Shown here piece by piece: positions 1 through 12,827 of a DNA stretch of 64,000 bases. Location of the stretch: positions 48,885,682 through 48,949,681 of the forward strand of contig OX344749.2 in NCBI GenBank assembly GCA_947034885.2, in the 5' to 3' direction. Under the pieces are notes generated by a model that ran no database searches, was not told the origin of the DNA, and saw only the letters and a list, made by a program, of their open reading frames with translations. This DNA is from Thuidium tamariscinum. Taxonomy: Eukaryota; Streptophyta; Bryopsida; Hypnales; Thuidiaceae. Made by a program: the position numbers and the translations under genes. The stretch's first letter is position 1. Each line of letters opens with the position of its first letter.

Positions 1-574
1 TTTATGTAGGACAGAATTGCAATCATCATCCTTGAAATTAGGGGTGGAAAAGGAAGATCATCTACACTACTTTGACTTCCAACGGGTGCTTTTAGATTTT
101 TTTGAACCAATGATTCTCACGGTATCAAAATTGGTGTCATTTCCATGGCCATTGGCTTGTTGTTGAGGGGTTAAAAACATTGCCATTGGAGGGTGCAAAT
201 CTCCATGGAAAAGGGGTATAGTGTAGGGCTTTGAGAACTTGGTGGGCACTTTGATCCCAACCCTCCAATGTAGGCAGGACAATCAACTAGATTTGTACAA
301 AACTGACACTAACAATCTACATGTGCATTGAAGGCATCTAAATTTTTTCAAAAAAGTTTGAAAGAAACTTACATCTCTCAATGTTATTGATTACAAATCC
401 CCAAAATGAACCATTATATCATTACAATCAACTCCGAGCTCTTGGAAAATTTTCCCGTTCACACAATGTTAAGTGAAAGCAAGGAAAATATGGCATACCC
501 AAAGCCACAAAAAAGTTTGGCAAATGGGGGTGCGGGTACCTTGACTATGCCAAAATTACTTTGCATTAGATGTT

Positions 575-681
575 TTTTTTGCTAGTTAGAAGATTGTGAG
601 TTTCCAACTGCGGGAACATTGGGGAACTCTGTCACATCTACAATCTGACGTGGTCGAGTGACTACCACGTCAGAAAAAAAA

Positions 682-714
<33 letters not shown>

Positions 715-800
715 TTTTTAGGTTTAATTAATTAATTTTATATTCTGACTATTCCCAACATTTGAAACGGGCCTGAAACAATCTTCTAATCCTTGAAAAA
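575..800 (+). repeat. dispersed repeat, member 1 of 3
   Basis: The segment contains a short inverted TGACGTGG / CCACGTCA motif followed by an AT-rich stretch and an ending around GAAACGGGCCTGAAACAATC. Similar words in the same order occur in inverted orientation at about 30540-30760, and the end alone recurs near 46080-46140. This suggests an old non-autonomous element. Terminal repeats and target duplications could not be fixed by eye. Confidence 0.4.
682..713. repeat. (AAT)n microsatellite
   Basis: About ten uninterrupted AAT/ATA units inside the dispersed repeat at 575-800. Confidence 0.95.
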
Positions 801-1514
801 ACATCTAATGGCTAATATCACATTACTAGGCAATGGTCTTCCCCAAGTAGGAAGGTATTATACCTCTCTAGATGCTTAGGAGAGACCTTTAGTTAATTTA
901 CAAATTGGAGTTCGTTGAGGAATCATGTATGATAATTTTGATGATTGTAAGGATCTCCTTTTAAACAACCCAAATGCCTAAGGTAGAACTACCCATAACC
1001 AATCATTTAAGGTATTCAAGACTTGATTTAGTGTAGTGCAAGGTAAAACAGACATTTTTAGACGTGCAATGGTGGAAATGATGGAGATTCCAAAAACCTT
1101 CATAATTTTATGTTTTGAATTGAAATTACTATGAATTTTGAAAGACAAAAAGTGCTCTGGAACCATAGCCAATCCCTAATTTCTTCTAATTCTTCCAATT
1201 CTGATCATTCAAAAAACTACTTTTGACTCATTGCTTTCTACTTTCTTACTCAGTACTTTGGCAGATATCTCATGAACTTCTAGTCTAAATCTTGAAAAGG
1301 AGGAAAAACACATTTGAACCTTGGTTGGAAATAAGTCAATCTCTAAGTTGGCTATTGTATTGTACTGCTATGGGGCACTCGCCAAGAATAGGTGGTTATA
1401 CAATAACGGGTAGGTACACTGAAAAGCACAGCTGACCTTACAGTGCCATCTAGAATCTGTGTACATTTTCAAAATCACTTAAATACATAGACTGTAGATG
1501 ATGCTTTCAAAAAC

Positions 1515-1650
1515 AAACTTTGATCCTTAGTAACTTTTGCATACTGCTTCCAAATGTTGCGTTCTTTGGTGCATTGGAACATGCTTTCACTTGCCAACAA
1601 GACCATATAACAATCTGAACAGCATAATAATAGTAACTAGGCACAGTACC
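1515..1650 (+). repeat. dispersed repeat shared with 62045-62170
   Basis: The two segments share the word GTTGCGTTCTTTGGTGCATTG, preceded by GTAACTTTTGCA and followed at similar spacing by CCAACAAGA and TAGTAACTA-like words. Both are direct-oriented and about 130 bp long with scattered differences. The family is not recognised. Confidence 0.6.
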
Positions 1651-4559
1651 AATTTGTGGTGCTCTTAGATGTATGCACTTAGGTGTGGATTCCAGATTCA
1701 TACCACTTGATTTCAAATCATGATTGGCAGGGATGCAAGCCCAATGCTCAACAATCAAAAGATATGAGCGCACTAACACTCTAGCCAGTGGGCCTCTGGC
1801 TCTGAAATGCAAAAGCCTTGACAACCACATGACTGCAAATTTGTTCTCAATGTTTTTTTGTTTTTTTGAAACACATTTTGGCAATTCTCATTGCAATGGA
1901 CTAAAAAGTACAAAGAACAAAAGGCAATGGGCCCAGCAGAACCTTTTTTTTTCCTTCTTTTTTTTCCTCAATGTTTTGAACCCACCTACCAGTAATAGTC
2001 CAAACAAGTTGGCCGTATGCCTTATAGTAGTTGTAACCATTTTCTTGTTCCAGCTGTACCGTCCGACCAAGGCATGCTCATGGTTCCTGCACTGAGCCAA
2101 CATCCAACTACTCACTCATTTGATCAACACCATTATTAAAATTGTCATGCAAAATTGGCTATATGATGACAGATCCACAGATGTAAGGGTCACCGTAACC
2201 CTAGAAGGATGTCATGGACACTAATAAGGTAAGAGGCTGCACATTGAAGGGCTGGTCCGCCTTTATCATGTATTTTTTCAGATGGTAATTTTTTTGCTCA
2301 TTTTTCAGTCATAGAGAAATAAACGAGGAATCTAACACAAGTCGTTTCATAATTTTTGAAGCATTTATGAATTACTTGTGAATTTTCAAACGAAATCGGA
2401 CATAAGTCCCTATTTGTGCTTCATAGGCCTTGGAAACCCACACATGCTTAGTTTTAAGAAAAATTTGGTTTTGTTCAAAACTAGCATTGCAACATATAAA
2501 AAGTAATAGAAATGGTTTCAAAATGTGACCCTTTCTGAAACTGAAATGAATGCTTGAATCAATCATTATTTCAGATTTTTAACATTTTTAAGAAGGTAGT
2601 TGGACTACCAATTCTTATTTTGAATAGAATTAGTACACCTATCTACTCAATTAGGAAAGAACCCATTGTTGTTCTTAAACCATCCATTGAAGAAGTATAA
2701 ACCAAATCTTATCATGCTCTCATGTAATGAAGAGGCTATTTTCCCATAATGAAGTATCCATTTCACAGCCTTCTATTGGACAGTTGAAAATGCCTGCATT
2801 GTTTTAGAGCCCTCTCCTATAATAAGAGTCCAATGGAGGACAAAGAATGTTTTTAAGTTGTTTAGGGCAAAATGTAGTGTAGATGTTCATCTTTGGAATT
2901 TTGTGTGAAAGTTGGAGGTCTTGCACATTAGTTTGAACCTTTGAATGAGTGCTCCAAAAAAATTTGTTTTTCTTAAAGTAAATGGGATTCACATGGTACC
3001 AAAACGGTTAATTTCTACAATAATTAGCTTGTTTTTCTTAGGTAAAAGTTGGGATCATTCTAAGCTAAGAAAATAAAATGATGTTGTACACCCCTAATAG
3101 ATAAGAGCTTAGAAATGGTTTGTCTTGACCAATAAGAATGCCTATAAATCATCTTGGCTCAGAGTCATGTATAAAGTGACCTTAAATTGACTAGTTGCAA
3201 AACCAACTTTATTACTAGGGTTGTGAATGATCAATCCTATTGCAAAATACAATTATATGTACAAATTATTTCCTAAAATGCATTCTACACCTTTTGAAAA
3301 TTCTTGGGTTCATTTGGCACAACTATAATTAATAGTTTCAAATTTATGGGTTTTATCTATATGGTGTCAAAAATACATGCAAAGAATATATAGAATTTTT
3401 TTATAGCCAATACAACCTTATAAAAACCAAAAAAATTCAATAATGAAAGCCTCGCTTAGATTGCTTTTACAAAGAAGAAGAATGACATGATAACATCTAA
3501 ATAAATCTTGTTGTATTTTCCCAGTAATTCTACAACCAACATGAATGAAGAGTCAATAGGATATGGTTCTTCTACTAATCCATGTATATAGAAATAATAT
3601 TACTTCTTATTATCATGAATTTAATCAAATTTATTTGCACTCTAAATTCTTATCTTCCTTAATATCTTTGCAATATTTTCAATGTAGTTGTAAGACTCAT
3701 TCTAAAGAAAAGAAATTATACACATTTATTTAACTTGTATAGAGCAATCAAAAGGATTATGGAAATATTAGAAAGAGAATGGTAGAACAACCAAATGGTT
3801 AGGAAAAAGCAAAATAGAATATGATTAAGAACATGATGGGGCCATATAATTCCCATTTTTAAAGGAATATGTTTTGCTCTAAGAGTTTACTTGTACTTAC
3901 ATAGAAAACTATGTGTATTAAAAGATAGGGGTTTATTAACTTTTGGGGATAAAGTTGTGATAAAAATTCAAGAAAAAAAATCATTTGGAAATTTCTTACA
4001 ATAATGTTTTAAGAATTCATTGAAAACATTCTCAAATGTTTTGTAATATGATAGTATACTCTATGAATATACTAATTATATATAGCCTTATTTTAAATAT
4101 CTTTTTTATGCACAAGGTCTCGTGATTTACAAGAGAGTTATATCTCTAGGATGTTTTATTTGTTGCGTACACTTATTGTTGATGTCTACAACAACAAAGC
4201 TAATAAAATTATGTTTTATACTTTAGAGTCCAAAAGTGGGTGTATGATGATTAATAATTCCATATAATTTCAAATTATAAAGTCAATGAAATTGATTTGC
4301 AACAAATTTTGTCTATTCAAAATTAGAAAATTAGAAAACAAGCCAAAATCTAGAAGGAATTTTGCAAGATTTAAACCATGAATTAGGTGGATGGAGGTGT
4401 TACTAATACTCTCTAAAAGATTTCAAGGATAGGTTGAGCATATTAAAGATTTGTTGAGATTATTGATATTTGAAATAAAAGATATCAAATTTGAAATATT
4501 TCTAGCATTGAGGATTCAAATATTGAAAAAATAAAAAGAGTTATACCTAAAGGAATGGC

Positions 4560-5455
4560 ATTATAATGCCTAAGGGGTCATCCAAAAAAACACTCAAAGT
4601 TGCTATTTCTATTGCAAAGAGTGAAAACTATTTTCTTATTTTTTTACTCATTTAACTAGAGGATTTCATTCCTAATGGCTACTTAGCTAGTATGAAAATG
4701 TGTAGAAATTTGGACCACATATATTGCAAGATATTTGCATTTATAGTGAAGAAAACAAGTTTTTGTAATTTGTAGGATTAAATAATTTGACTTTGAACCT
4801 TCTTAAGTTAAATTCTTTTGTACTATGAAATTGTGAACTTTAAATCTTTATCATGAAGAATTGAATTGAGGGTCTAGATTTTTTTTAATACTTAATTTTC
4901 AATCCTAAAAAATTATTATGTAGAAGTAGGTGTAAGATAGAAGGAAAATATAAATCATTCATATCTTTAAGTGATGGAGGTAAAATGTACTAATTCCAAT
5001 GGTGAAATTATTCTAGCAAGTAAACTAAACTATGTGAAATTTTCTTTTAGAAAAATTATGAAAATTGAGACAAAAAACAAATCGAACGCATTATATCCTC
5101 TAGAAGATGTTTTGATTGCTTGGAAAACAAGATGCTCCATAACTTTCACATCACTTATCCAAATGGATTGAATCAAAGGTGTCTATGTGGATAGAAATAT
5201 AATTTTAGAGGAATAATATTAAATTTAAATTTTTGTGAATTTTTTTTGATGCCCGAACTAGCAACTCCCTTGTTTTGAGTTTATTTGGTGTAACATTTAT
5301 TCCTAAGCACCAATAAAAATAAAAATAATATTGCCAAAAAGCTAATATGTTTTTCTACCTTTATAATAATTTTCAAAAAATCATGACAAAAATTGAATGT
5401 AGGTACCTACCTAAATTTGTCCTTCAAGTAGACTACGATCCTTTAGGGGTAGAAA
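4560..5455 (+). mobile_element. eroded copy of the TTAA-type MITE
   Basis: The segment shows in order the landmarks of the intact MITE at 14817-15742: a region near 4700 with TTGCAAGATATTTG, a middle part with 'CATAACTTTCACATCACTTATCCAAATGGATTGAATCAAAG'-like spacing at about 5140-5180, and a right end CCTTTAGGGG at about 5440. It is much more diverged than the copies at 14.8 and 46.2 kb, and its left end and target duplication are no longer clear. It encodes no transposase. Confidence 0.5.
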
Positions 5456-6350
5456 TTTTTTTTATTTCATATTAGCAATACTCTAAGTAGTTGAATTGGT
5501 CATATGATTTATAAAAAGTGTCACCTTCTATTACACCTTTACATTTCTAATATATGTTTTGGCAATGTTCAACCATTGTGAGTTCTAAATAGTATTTGTC
5601 CAACTTTATTTGGATATTTTGGATTTAAAGAAAATTCATCACTAGAGAATGGTAGTGGTATTCCATAAAGAAATTAGTTTTGCAGCAAATAACTTTAAAA
5701 AAGGTCAAATTTTATTATAGAAGCAATTAGCCCCAAATGATCAAATCTTTTCATATGTAGGTGCATTCTTTGCTTAAATAACCATAAATTTGTCCATTTG
5801 TCTTCTATAACTTCTTAAAGTTAAAAAATTGAAATAAAATAGATACCTCTATGTTTCATATTCCATGACAAAAACATGTCTTTTAATAGCTAGGTAACCT
5901 ATTCTCTCATGAAGTGTCAAGCAAAGACTAATCTACGTGGCACCAAATGAAGCACTATGTACCTACTCTCAAAAGTCTCATGATTATTACATAGAAAGTA
6001 AAGTTGACCACTGCACCTAAAAGGGTCCATACAAGCAATTCTATATGATTTTGATTATAAATATTGAAAATTTGGGGTAAAGTCTTATTAGTAGTTAAAA
6101 GAAGAATTTAGATTTTCTTAGAATGCATTTTTTCAAACACCATATGTATAAATTATACATTTTAAAGTCTAAAAATAGATGTTTTTGAAATCATTTCTAA
6201 TTTTAAACTCTAAACATAGCAATTTATAATATCATCTCTAGTTTTAAATCCATCTTTAGACTCTCATGAAATAGTGTGAGTACCTTTAGGCAAGAATCTC
6301 AAGAGAAAATGTTCTGAATTGGGTGTTGCTAAGTTAACTTAGTTATTTCA

Positions 6351-6720
6351 TTACAGTACTGGTAACTTAATTTTACTAGTAAGTGAGCATGCTACGTTAG
6401 TATCCCCGCCCGCCCTGGACGGAGTTCCTGTTGCCTTGATAGGCCTGCGCGAGAAATGCTCTAGATTTGCCATGTAGCCAGCCAGCCAGCGATGGCGGGG
6501 CAACCTTCTTCGTCGACGCACACTTCTGCGCCATCCTCTCCTTCTCCCTTTCTGTACAATCTCTGCAGTCCATCCTGGCGGCCTTCCTGATTCCGCTTTG
6601 AAGTTTTTGCAAATCATTCAATCTTCGCTGTGTTCAATTGCGTGCAGGGAGCGGATCCCGCTGCCTTTCATTTGCGGTGTCGAGGTTGAATTTTCAAGGA
6701 GTTTCGGGGTCGGAAGGAGG
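6351..6720 (+). promoter_or_regulatory. promoter and 5' leader region of the phospholipase D gene
   Basis: Base composition changes sharply near 6390 from AT-rich repeat DNA to a GC-richer stretch that runs into the inferred start codon at 6721. No TATA box is evident. The leader has pyrimidine-rich runs (for example around 6535-6560) typical of plant 5' leaders. The assignment rests on position and composition only. Confidence 0.4.
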
Positions 6721-9700
6721 ATGGCGCCTCGGATCAAGTAAGTTGTGGGTGTGTTGTACAGGAGCTCGACTTTATTCTAGAAATATTAGGGCGATGAGAT
6801 CAATGTTAGCTCTCTTGTCACTTGAATGCGAAGGTTTTGTACTCTCCCTGCATTTGGTACGGGAAAATTCGGTAAGGAAGAACCTTTGTAGTGTTGATGG
6901 CGAATTTCGGTGCTTCTCTCTTCTACTGCACAAATTGCTGGCTCGTTAGACTCTAGGCTGGATTCGCAAGGTTAATTGCCATGTTTCGTCGAGACGTGGA
7001 TGCTGTTTCTTAATTTAGTAACTTGAAAGGAAGCTGACAAAGTTCTCTTTGTTCAAAGACGTGCGTTTTCGGCGATGAATTCTGTGTCTGTTTTCTTAAA
7101 GAGAAGTTGCTTTGTTTCTGTCAGCATTTAGTTGAGGACAATTCGGTGAGAATTATGCTTTGTGTTGACGACTTGCCGTGCCCTTCTGTTCCACCGCATA
7201 GAGTGTTGACTCTTTAGACTCTATGTGGCTCGATTTCCACCTTTCTTCACGATCTGTACACCGTTTCTAAATTGAGAATGAAGGGAAGAAACTCAAGAGA
7301 GGACTTTCTGTGATCATTGAAGAGAAAGAATCTTTTTTTGTGAGGACAGTGTTCTCTTTGTCATTTTGAGAAATGGCATGGACTCTATGTGTAACCGATT
7401 TTAGGTTAATTATGAAAGATTGAGGCGTTTGGGTGGTGGGAGTTGAATTGGTTTCGAGTTCGGAATCAGCAACGCTGTAGGAATTGCGGTTGATGTTGAG
7501 TGGAACGTTATGATTGAGGATGCTAAGGGTTTTCAAGTCTAGACCGAATTCAAGTAATGGCGGGACGCCGAACCAAAACCCTAAACATCAAGGGCAGTTT
7601 CGTTATGAGATTTGTTAGGTGCTTCTCTCGATATTTTCTACGATTGTTTCGGAATGAGGAAAACCGCTTGGAGCTGTTTAATTGATATCTGCTTAATTTA
7701 GGAGTGAATTCACCTCACTGTGCCCTTTGATGTTGATAATGATTACGGCACCATGCCCTTTAACCAATCTGTAGGATCGATTCTGGGAGATCATTATTGA
7801 ACTGTCGAAAAAACTTTGGGTTCAGGAGTTAGGATCGAATTATTTTTACTGCATGATTTGCATATGCACTTCAAAGATCAGTGACCATAGACATTTATCC
7901 AAGTCATGTTTCCACCACTTGCTCTCGACGGAAGTAATTTTAGGTGATAATCGCAGTAAGAGGAATTGACAATAAAATTTGTCCGCCAGGGTTGTCAAGC
8001 AGGGCTCGTATGGATCTGTTCCAGTTGGAGGAGATGTCCCTTGTAAGGCTCATCATTCCTGCGCATTGAGGGGAGGTTGGGCTGCTCCAATTTAAAGATG
8101 TGAGTTGCCGCTGTGTTTCTGGGTAATCTGCTTTTCCCGTGCAGGCTCTACAGTAACATGGATTCGCTAAATCTGTAATAATCAACGATTAAGGGAAGAC
8201 ATATGCATTGATGAGAACATGTGGTGTACATAGAATGGGATTTCTCTTTTCCGCAAGATTCTATGAATTATTTCGACGAATTTCGGAATCACATCATGCC
8301 GTACCATCATCTTATGGATTATGTCTAGCTTTTTGTTTTGTGGAAGCTGTCTTAGTTCTTTATTTCCGAGAATCAGAGGGGCTTGGAACGAGCCTCTTTT
8401 TCTGTTTCCGCTGTCTCTATGAATGTGAAAGTGAGTGGATGAACTGGAAGAGTGATGGGCAACTTTCATATGTGGTACTGTTTTGTCGAATTTAGGACTA
8501 TGCATATTCAAGGAGGTCAATGTTGGTTCATAGCGGTTATAGTTCTCACACAATACCTAGGCTCCTAAATATGAATTGGTACTGTCGCATACGTTTTTTC
8601 TTCGAGAGATTGTCCACAGTCTTGCAGAGTTTTAAAGCATCTGACGTCAAGGTCTTTGCTTGTCTAGCAGATTTGACTTGTTTTAAAGTCATCTACTAGA
8701 AGACTGGTGAAGGCAAAACTCCTGAGCAACCTAACTAAAGAAAATCATCATCCTCAGTTCATGATTTCCAGCATGCTAGTGGAGAAATGGATCATGACTT
8801 TGAGTACTTGAACCCAAGTTTTTGTTAAAGTTGATCAGGTTGCCAGTGTCGCAAACATTTTTGGAAATCAGGTATAGTTGATGTGACCTTGCACAGATTC
8901 AAATTCTTAAGTTTGACGTTACTGTTGATTGGCTGCTAACGTGCTAGCTGCTGGTTCTTTTCTTTGATGACGCAATAGATGGGTACTCCCTCAGAGCTGG
9001 AGCACCTAGTTTCATTGGTGTATTAGTTTTTATTGAGTTTTCGTATTCAGACTTGTTTATGATGAAAAAATTGCCGACTTTTGGTCATCTTAATGTGGCA
9101 TCTGTGGTGAATTAGTTTGGTGGAAGTCGAAGCTTTCAAGCTGGATATCAGAAAGGAAGTGGATGAAGAAGGTTTGGGTACCAAGTATCAGTATGTGCCG
9201 CTACCTATGGGTCCCTTAGAGTTAGATGTTCCTCTTGTGGAGCAGGAAGATCCAATCTTCGAAGAGCTACCAACCGCCAGGGTGGTGGACGTCGCTAGAT
9301 CTGAGCGCAATGACCAGAGTTTAGCTTTCCAGCTTGTGTATATCATTGAAATCCAATACAAACAGTTCACATGGCGTCTCGAGAGGAAGGCGACACAGCT
9401 CTTGTTCCTGCATTTGGCGTTGAAGAAGCGCGCATTGGTTGAAGATTTTCAAGAGAAGCAAGAGCAAATCAAAGAGTGGGCTCATAGCCTTGGATTTGGA
9501 GAGGAACATCCTACGACGGCACCTGCGTCTACCACTCTGCGTTCAAACTCATCTCACGAGGGGCGCCACTCTACTCATCATGGGCGCCACAATTCCCACG
9601 ACCGCAGCTTCCATCTTTCTCATGAACGTCGCCTGTCTCGCGACTGTCGCTTGTCTCTTGACCGCCATCAGCAGCATTCCTCTCACCGTGACGGGAATCA

Positions 9701-12700
9701 AAATGACGAAAATCAGGCCGAAGGTGCTCAGGAATGCACTTATTGTGCGGCAAAGAGAGATGTCCCTTCCAGTGCTGCACTACCCATCATGCGTCCGGCA
9801 ATTGGTCCCCTCCCAGTTATTTCTCAGCGAGCCAGTGCAGCAATGCAAAACTATTTGAATCACTTCTTGGAGAGTCTTGACATTGTCAATACCATTGAAG
9901 TGTGCAAGTTTCTGGAAGTTAGTCGGCTCTCTTTTGCACCGGAGTATGGGCCCAAGTTGCAAGAAGGCTACGTAACGGTGAAGCATCTTCCTAGCTTCCC
10001 TGCTGATGAACAGTCCTCCTCGTGCTCCCGTTTCTGGGAGTCTTGCTGGTGTTCTTTCAATACGAATTGGCAAGAAGTATGGGCAGTTCTCAAGCCCGGA
10101 TTTTTGGTCCTTCTTGCAGATCCTCTCGATGCAAATCCGCTGGACATCATCGTGTTCGACGTGTTGGGCTCTTCTGAGGTGCGTGCAAGATTTGGTTGTT
10201 CTCATTAGGTTTTATTTCGAATTTTCGTATTTCGAATTTTTGCAAGTGCCTTGCTCAGTGAAAGTGCTCACTCTGAATGGAATCCTTGATGTGGTGTTGA
10301 CTTGCAAATGGTCGTTGCGTGCTTGCAGAAGCCTAATGCCTTGGCAAAGCTTGAAAAGGATAGGAATCCTCTGAAATTCTCGTTTGTAGTGAACTGTGGT
10401 AATCGAGAGTTGACGTTCCGCACAGGACGGGCGGTCAGTGCGCGCGACTGGGTGGACGCAATAAATAACGCGGCTGTGACGACATCGAATGATGGGTGGT
10501 GCGATCCCCATCGATTTGGTTCCTATGCTCCACAGAGAGGGCTGACACTCGATGGCAGTGAGGCGCAGTGGTTCGTAGATGGGAAAGCCGCGTTTGAGGC
10601 CATTGCCATGGCCATCGAAAGCGCTCAGTCCGAGATCTTCCTCACCGGGTGGTGGCTGTGCCCTGAACTCTACCTACGCAGACCTTTTAAGGCTCATGAA
10701 GATTCCCGATTAGATTTTCTACTGGAGAGTAAAGCCAAGGCCGGAGTTCAAATTTATGTACTCCTGTACAAAGAAGTGTCCATGGCGTTGAAAATCAACA
10801 GCAATTACTCAAAGCGGAGGTTGCAAGGGATCCACGAGAACATCAAAGTGTTACGCTGGCCGGATCATTTCTCATCAGGGGTCTATCTTTGGTCACACCA
10901 CGAGAAGCTTGTGATTGTGGACCACCACGTTTGTTTCTTGGGAGGACTTGATCTGTGTTATGGGCGTTACGATGATCCTTGTCATCGTGTGTGGGATGAA
11001 CCTCCTTCAATCTGGCCAGGGAAAGACTACTACAACCCGCGCGAGTCTGAACCGAATTCCTGGGAAGATGCAATGAAGGATGAGTTGGATCGGACCAAGT
11101 TGCCTCGGATGCCGTGGCATGACGTTCAGTGTGCTATCTGGGGTCCTGCCTGCCGCGATGTAGCTCGCCATTTTGTTCAGAGGTGGAATTTTGCCAAGCG
11201 AAACAAAGCTCCCAATACTCAGACCATTCCCATATTATTACCACACCAGCACATGGTTATTCCTCATTATCTGACTGGTCTGGAGGAGGAAGAAGCAAAA
11301 GTGGAGGTGGAGACTGCGCTGCAACAAGCTGCAGATGCAGATAAGCTGGCATCGTATGCTAGTATCCCATTGCTCATTCCCAAGGAACTTGACATTACTG
11401 GGCTTGATAGTAACCACGGCAGTGGAACTGTTTTTGATGGGTTCGGTAGTTCTGGGATATCAAAAGAATTCTCAGGGCTCCAACCTTTCAGAAGCAGCGG
11501 GAGAGTAGTACCATGCTCAGATTCTTGTACCGCAGATCGTGACAGAAAGTCGTCGGAAATTCCTACGCCCGACTCCAAGCCTTTCGACAAAGAAGATGGC
11601 GACAGTTTCAGCTTTAAAAATAATCAGGCCTTTTTGTCAGAGCGGGGGTTTCAAGACGAGGACCAAACGGATTGGTGGCGATTAGTAGAGCCCGGTTTAG
11701 ATCCTGACGTTGACATCGACGAGTTAGGCGACATTGGACCTCGATCCAAGTGCAAGATTCAGGTGATTCGCAGTGCGGGCCAGTGGTCTGCAGGCACAAC
11801 CCTACCGGATGAAAGAAGCATTCACGCAGCGTACTGTTCCTTGATAGACAGGGCGGAGCACTTTGTTTACATTGAGAATCAGTTCTTCATCTCCGGCATG
11901 GATGGTGACGATATAATACAGAATCGTGTCCTCGAAGCGATGTATTCACGAGTCATGCGAGCACACAGAGAAGGCCAACGCTTCCGAGTGATTGTGGTCA
12001 TTCCATTGTTACCTGGTTTTCAAGGTGGGGTCGATGATTCCGGTGCCGCCTCAGTCAGGTTCATCATGCATTGGCAGTTTCGAACCATTTGTCGTGGTAG
12101 AAGCTCGCTACTTCAACGGCTACAGGACTCTCTGGGACCTCAAGCTAGGGACTACGTGTCTTTCCATGGGCTTCGAAACTACGGGCGGCTGGAGAATGGT
12201 CCGCTGGCCACCAGTCAGGTCTATGTACACAGCAAGCTCATGATAGTAGATGACCGCTTTGTTTTAATCGGCTCTGCGAATATTAATGACCGAAGTTTGC
12301 TGGGCTCCCGGGACTCGGAGATGGGTGTGGTGTTGGAGGATCAGGAGTTCGTGAATTCGAGGATGAATGGCCAACCATGGCGAGCAGGTCGATTTGCTCA
12401 CTCCCTGCGCCTGTCGCTTTGGTCAGAGCATTTGGGCATTGACCACTCCAACTTAGAGACGATCCTAGATCCTGTTGGAGATGAAACTTATCAGGAGGTG
12501 TGGATGTCAACTGCTCGGAGCAACACCGATATTTATCAAGCAATGTTTGGATGCATACCTGACGACAGCATCCATTCGCGGTTTGCACTGCGTCAGACTA
12601 CTGCTCAAATCAAAGACAACTTAATGGGCCATACCACCATTGATCTTGGCATAGCTCCTGAGCCTCTGGATAAGGAGGGGCGACCCATACCTGGAATCCA

Positions 12701-12827
12701 AGACAAGCAGCTGGAAGCCATTCGAGGTCATCTTGTAAACTTCCCTCTCAATTTCATGTCAGCTGAAGATTTGCGGCCAGTTTTCAAAGAAAGTGAGTAT
12801 TATGCTTCAGCACAGATATTCCACTGA
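6721..12827 (+). CDS. phospholipase D, zeta class (PX-PH-PLD)
   Basis: The enzyme hydrolyses phosphatidylcholine to phosphatidic acid; zeta-class PLDs carry PX and PH domains instead of a C2 domain and act on endomembranes. Exons are 9116-10178 and 10329-12827, joined in phase by a 150-bp GT-AG intron. A first coding exon 6721-6737 (ATG in good context, then AA|GTAAGT) is inferred because the frame at 9116 is open upstream without an ATG and the phase fits; total then 1192 aa against about 1050-1100 usual. A PX domain spans about residues 53-275, interrupted near 150-210 by a His/Ser/Arg-rich insert. PH is about 290-425. HKD1 has H551, K553, D558 (codons 10899-10922), and HKD2 has H994, K996, D1001 (12228-12251). 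The C-terminus ends in the family's EYYASxQxFH. The last exon is an unbroken 2.5 kb. Family call near certain; the first exon is not. Confidence 0.93.
7972..8115 (+). pseudogene. V-ATPase subunit a exon 1 relic
   Basis: From 8010 the frame reads MDLFQLEEMSLVRLIIPA, then GLLQFKDVS near 8083-8106, matching exon 1 of the intact genes (33600-33722) including the following GT donor. About 24 bases of the exon are missing in the middle and a TGA lies at 8067. Homology also covers about 35 bp of leader upstream (GCAGGGCT at 8000-8007). No further V-ATPase exons follow. The relic lies inside the inferred first intron of the phospholipase D gene, on the same strand. It is a host-gene fragment left by an old duplication and is not expected to make protein. 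Confidence 0.85.
10179..10328 (+). other. intron 2 of the phospholipase D gene
   Basis: The intron starts GTGCGTG after codon GAG and ends TTGCAG before AAG, phase 0. Removing it joins the two halves of the PH domain without loss. It carries in-frame stops, so retention would truncate the enzyme before both HKD motifs. Confidence 0.9.

Larger units (their letters stand above)
1..6350. other. AT-rich intergenic DNA
   Basis: No convincing gene is seen. Reading frames are short, AT-rich and lack recognisable domains. The stretch holds a trinucleotide microsatellite, pieces of dispersed repeats and one eroded MITE copy, listed separately. The remainder (roughly 1.7-4.5 kb and 5.5-6.3 kb) shows nothing beyond poly-A/T runs. 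Confidence 0.6.

Noticed and set aside
6397-6621. Minus-strand frames over the PLD leader as a divergent gene
   Set aside because: Arg/Lys-rich translation without a domain, no splice partners, and it lies where the PLD leader is expected.
8208-8495. 95-codon frame between the V-ATPase relic and the PLD exon
   Set aside because: No domain, cysteine/phenylalanine-rich, overlapped by an equally long frame on the other strand. It lies within the inferred intron.
9188-10205. Several 60-140 codon frames opposite or out of frame with the PLD exons
   Set aside because: They overlap the strongly conserved PLD coding sequence and have no independent support.
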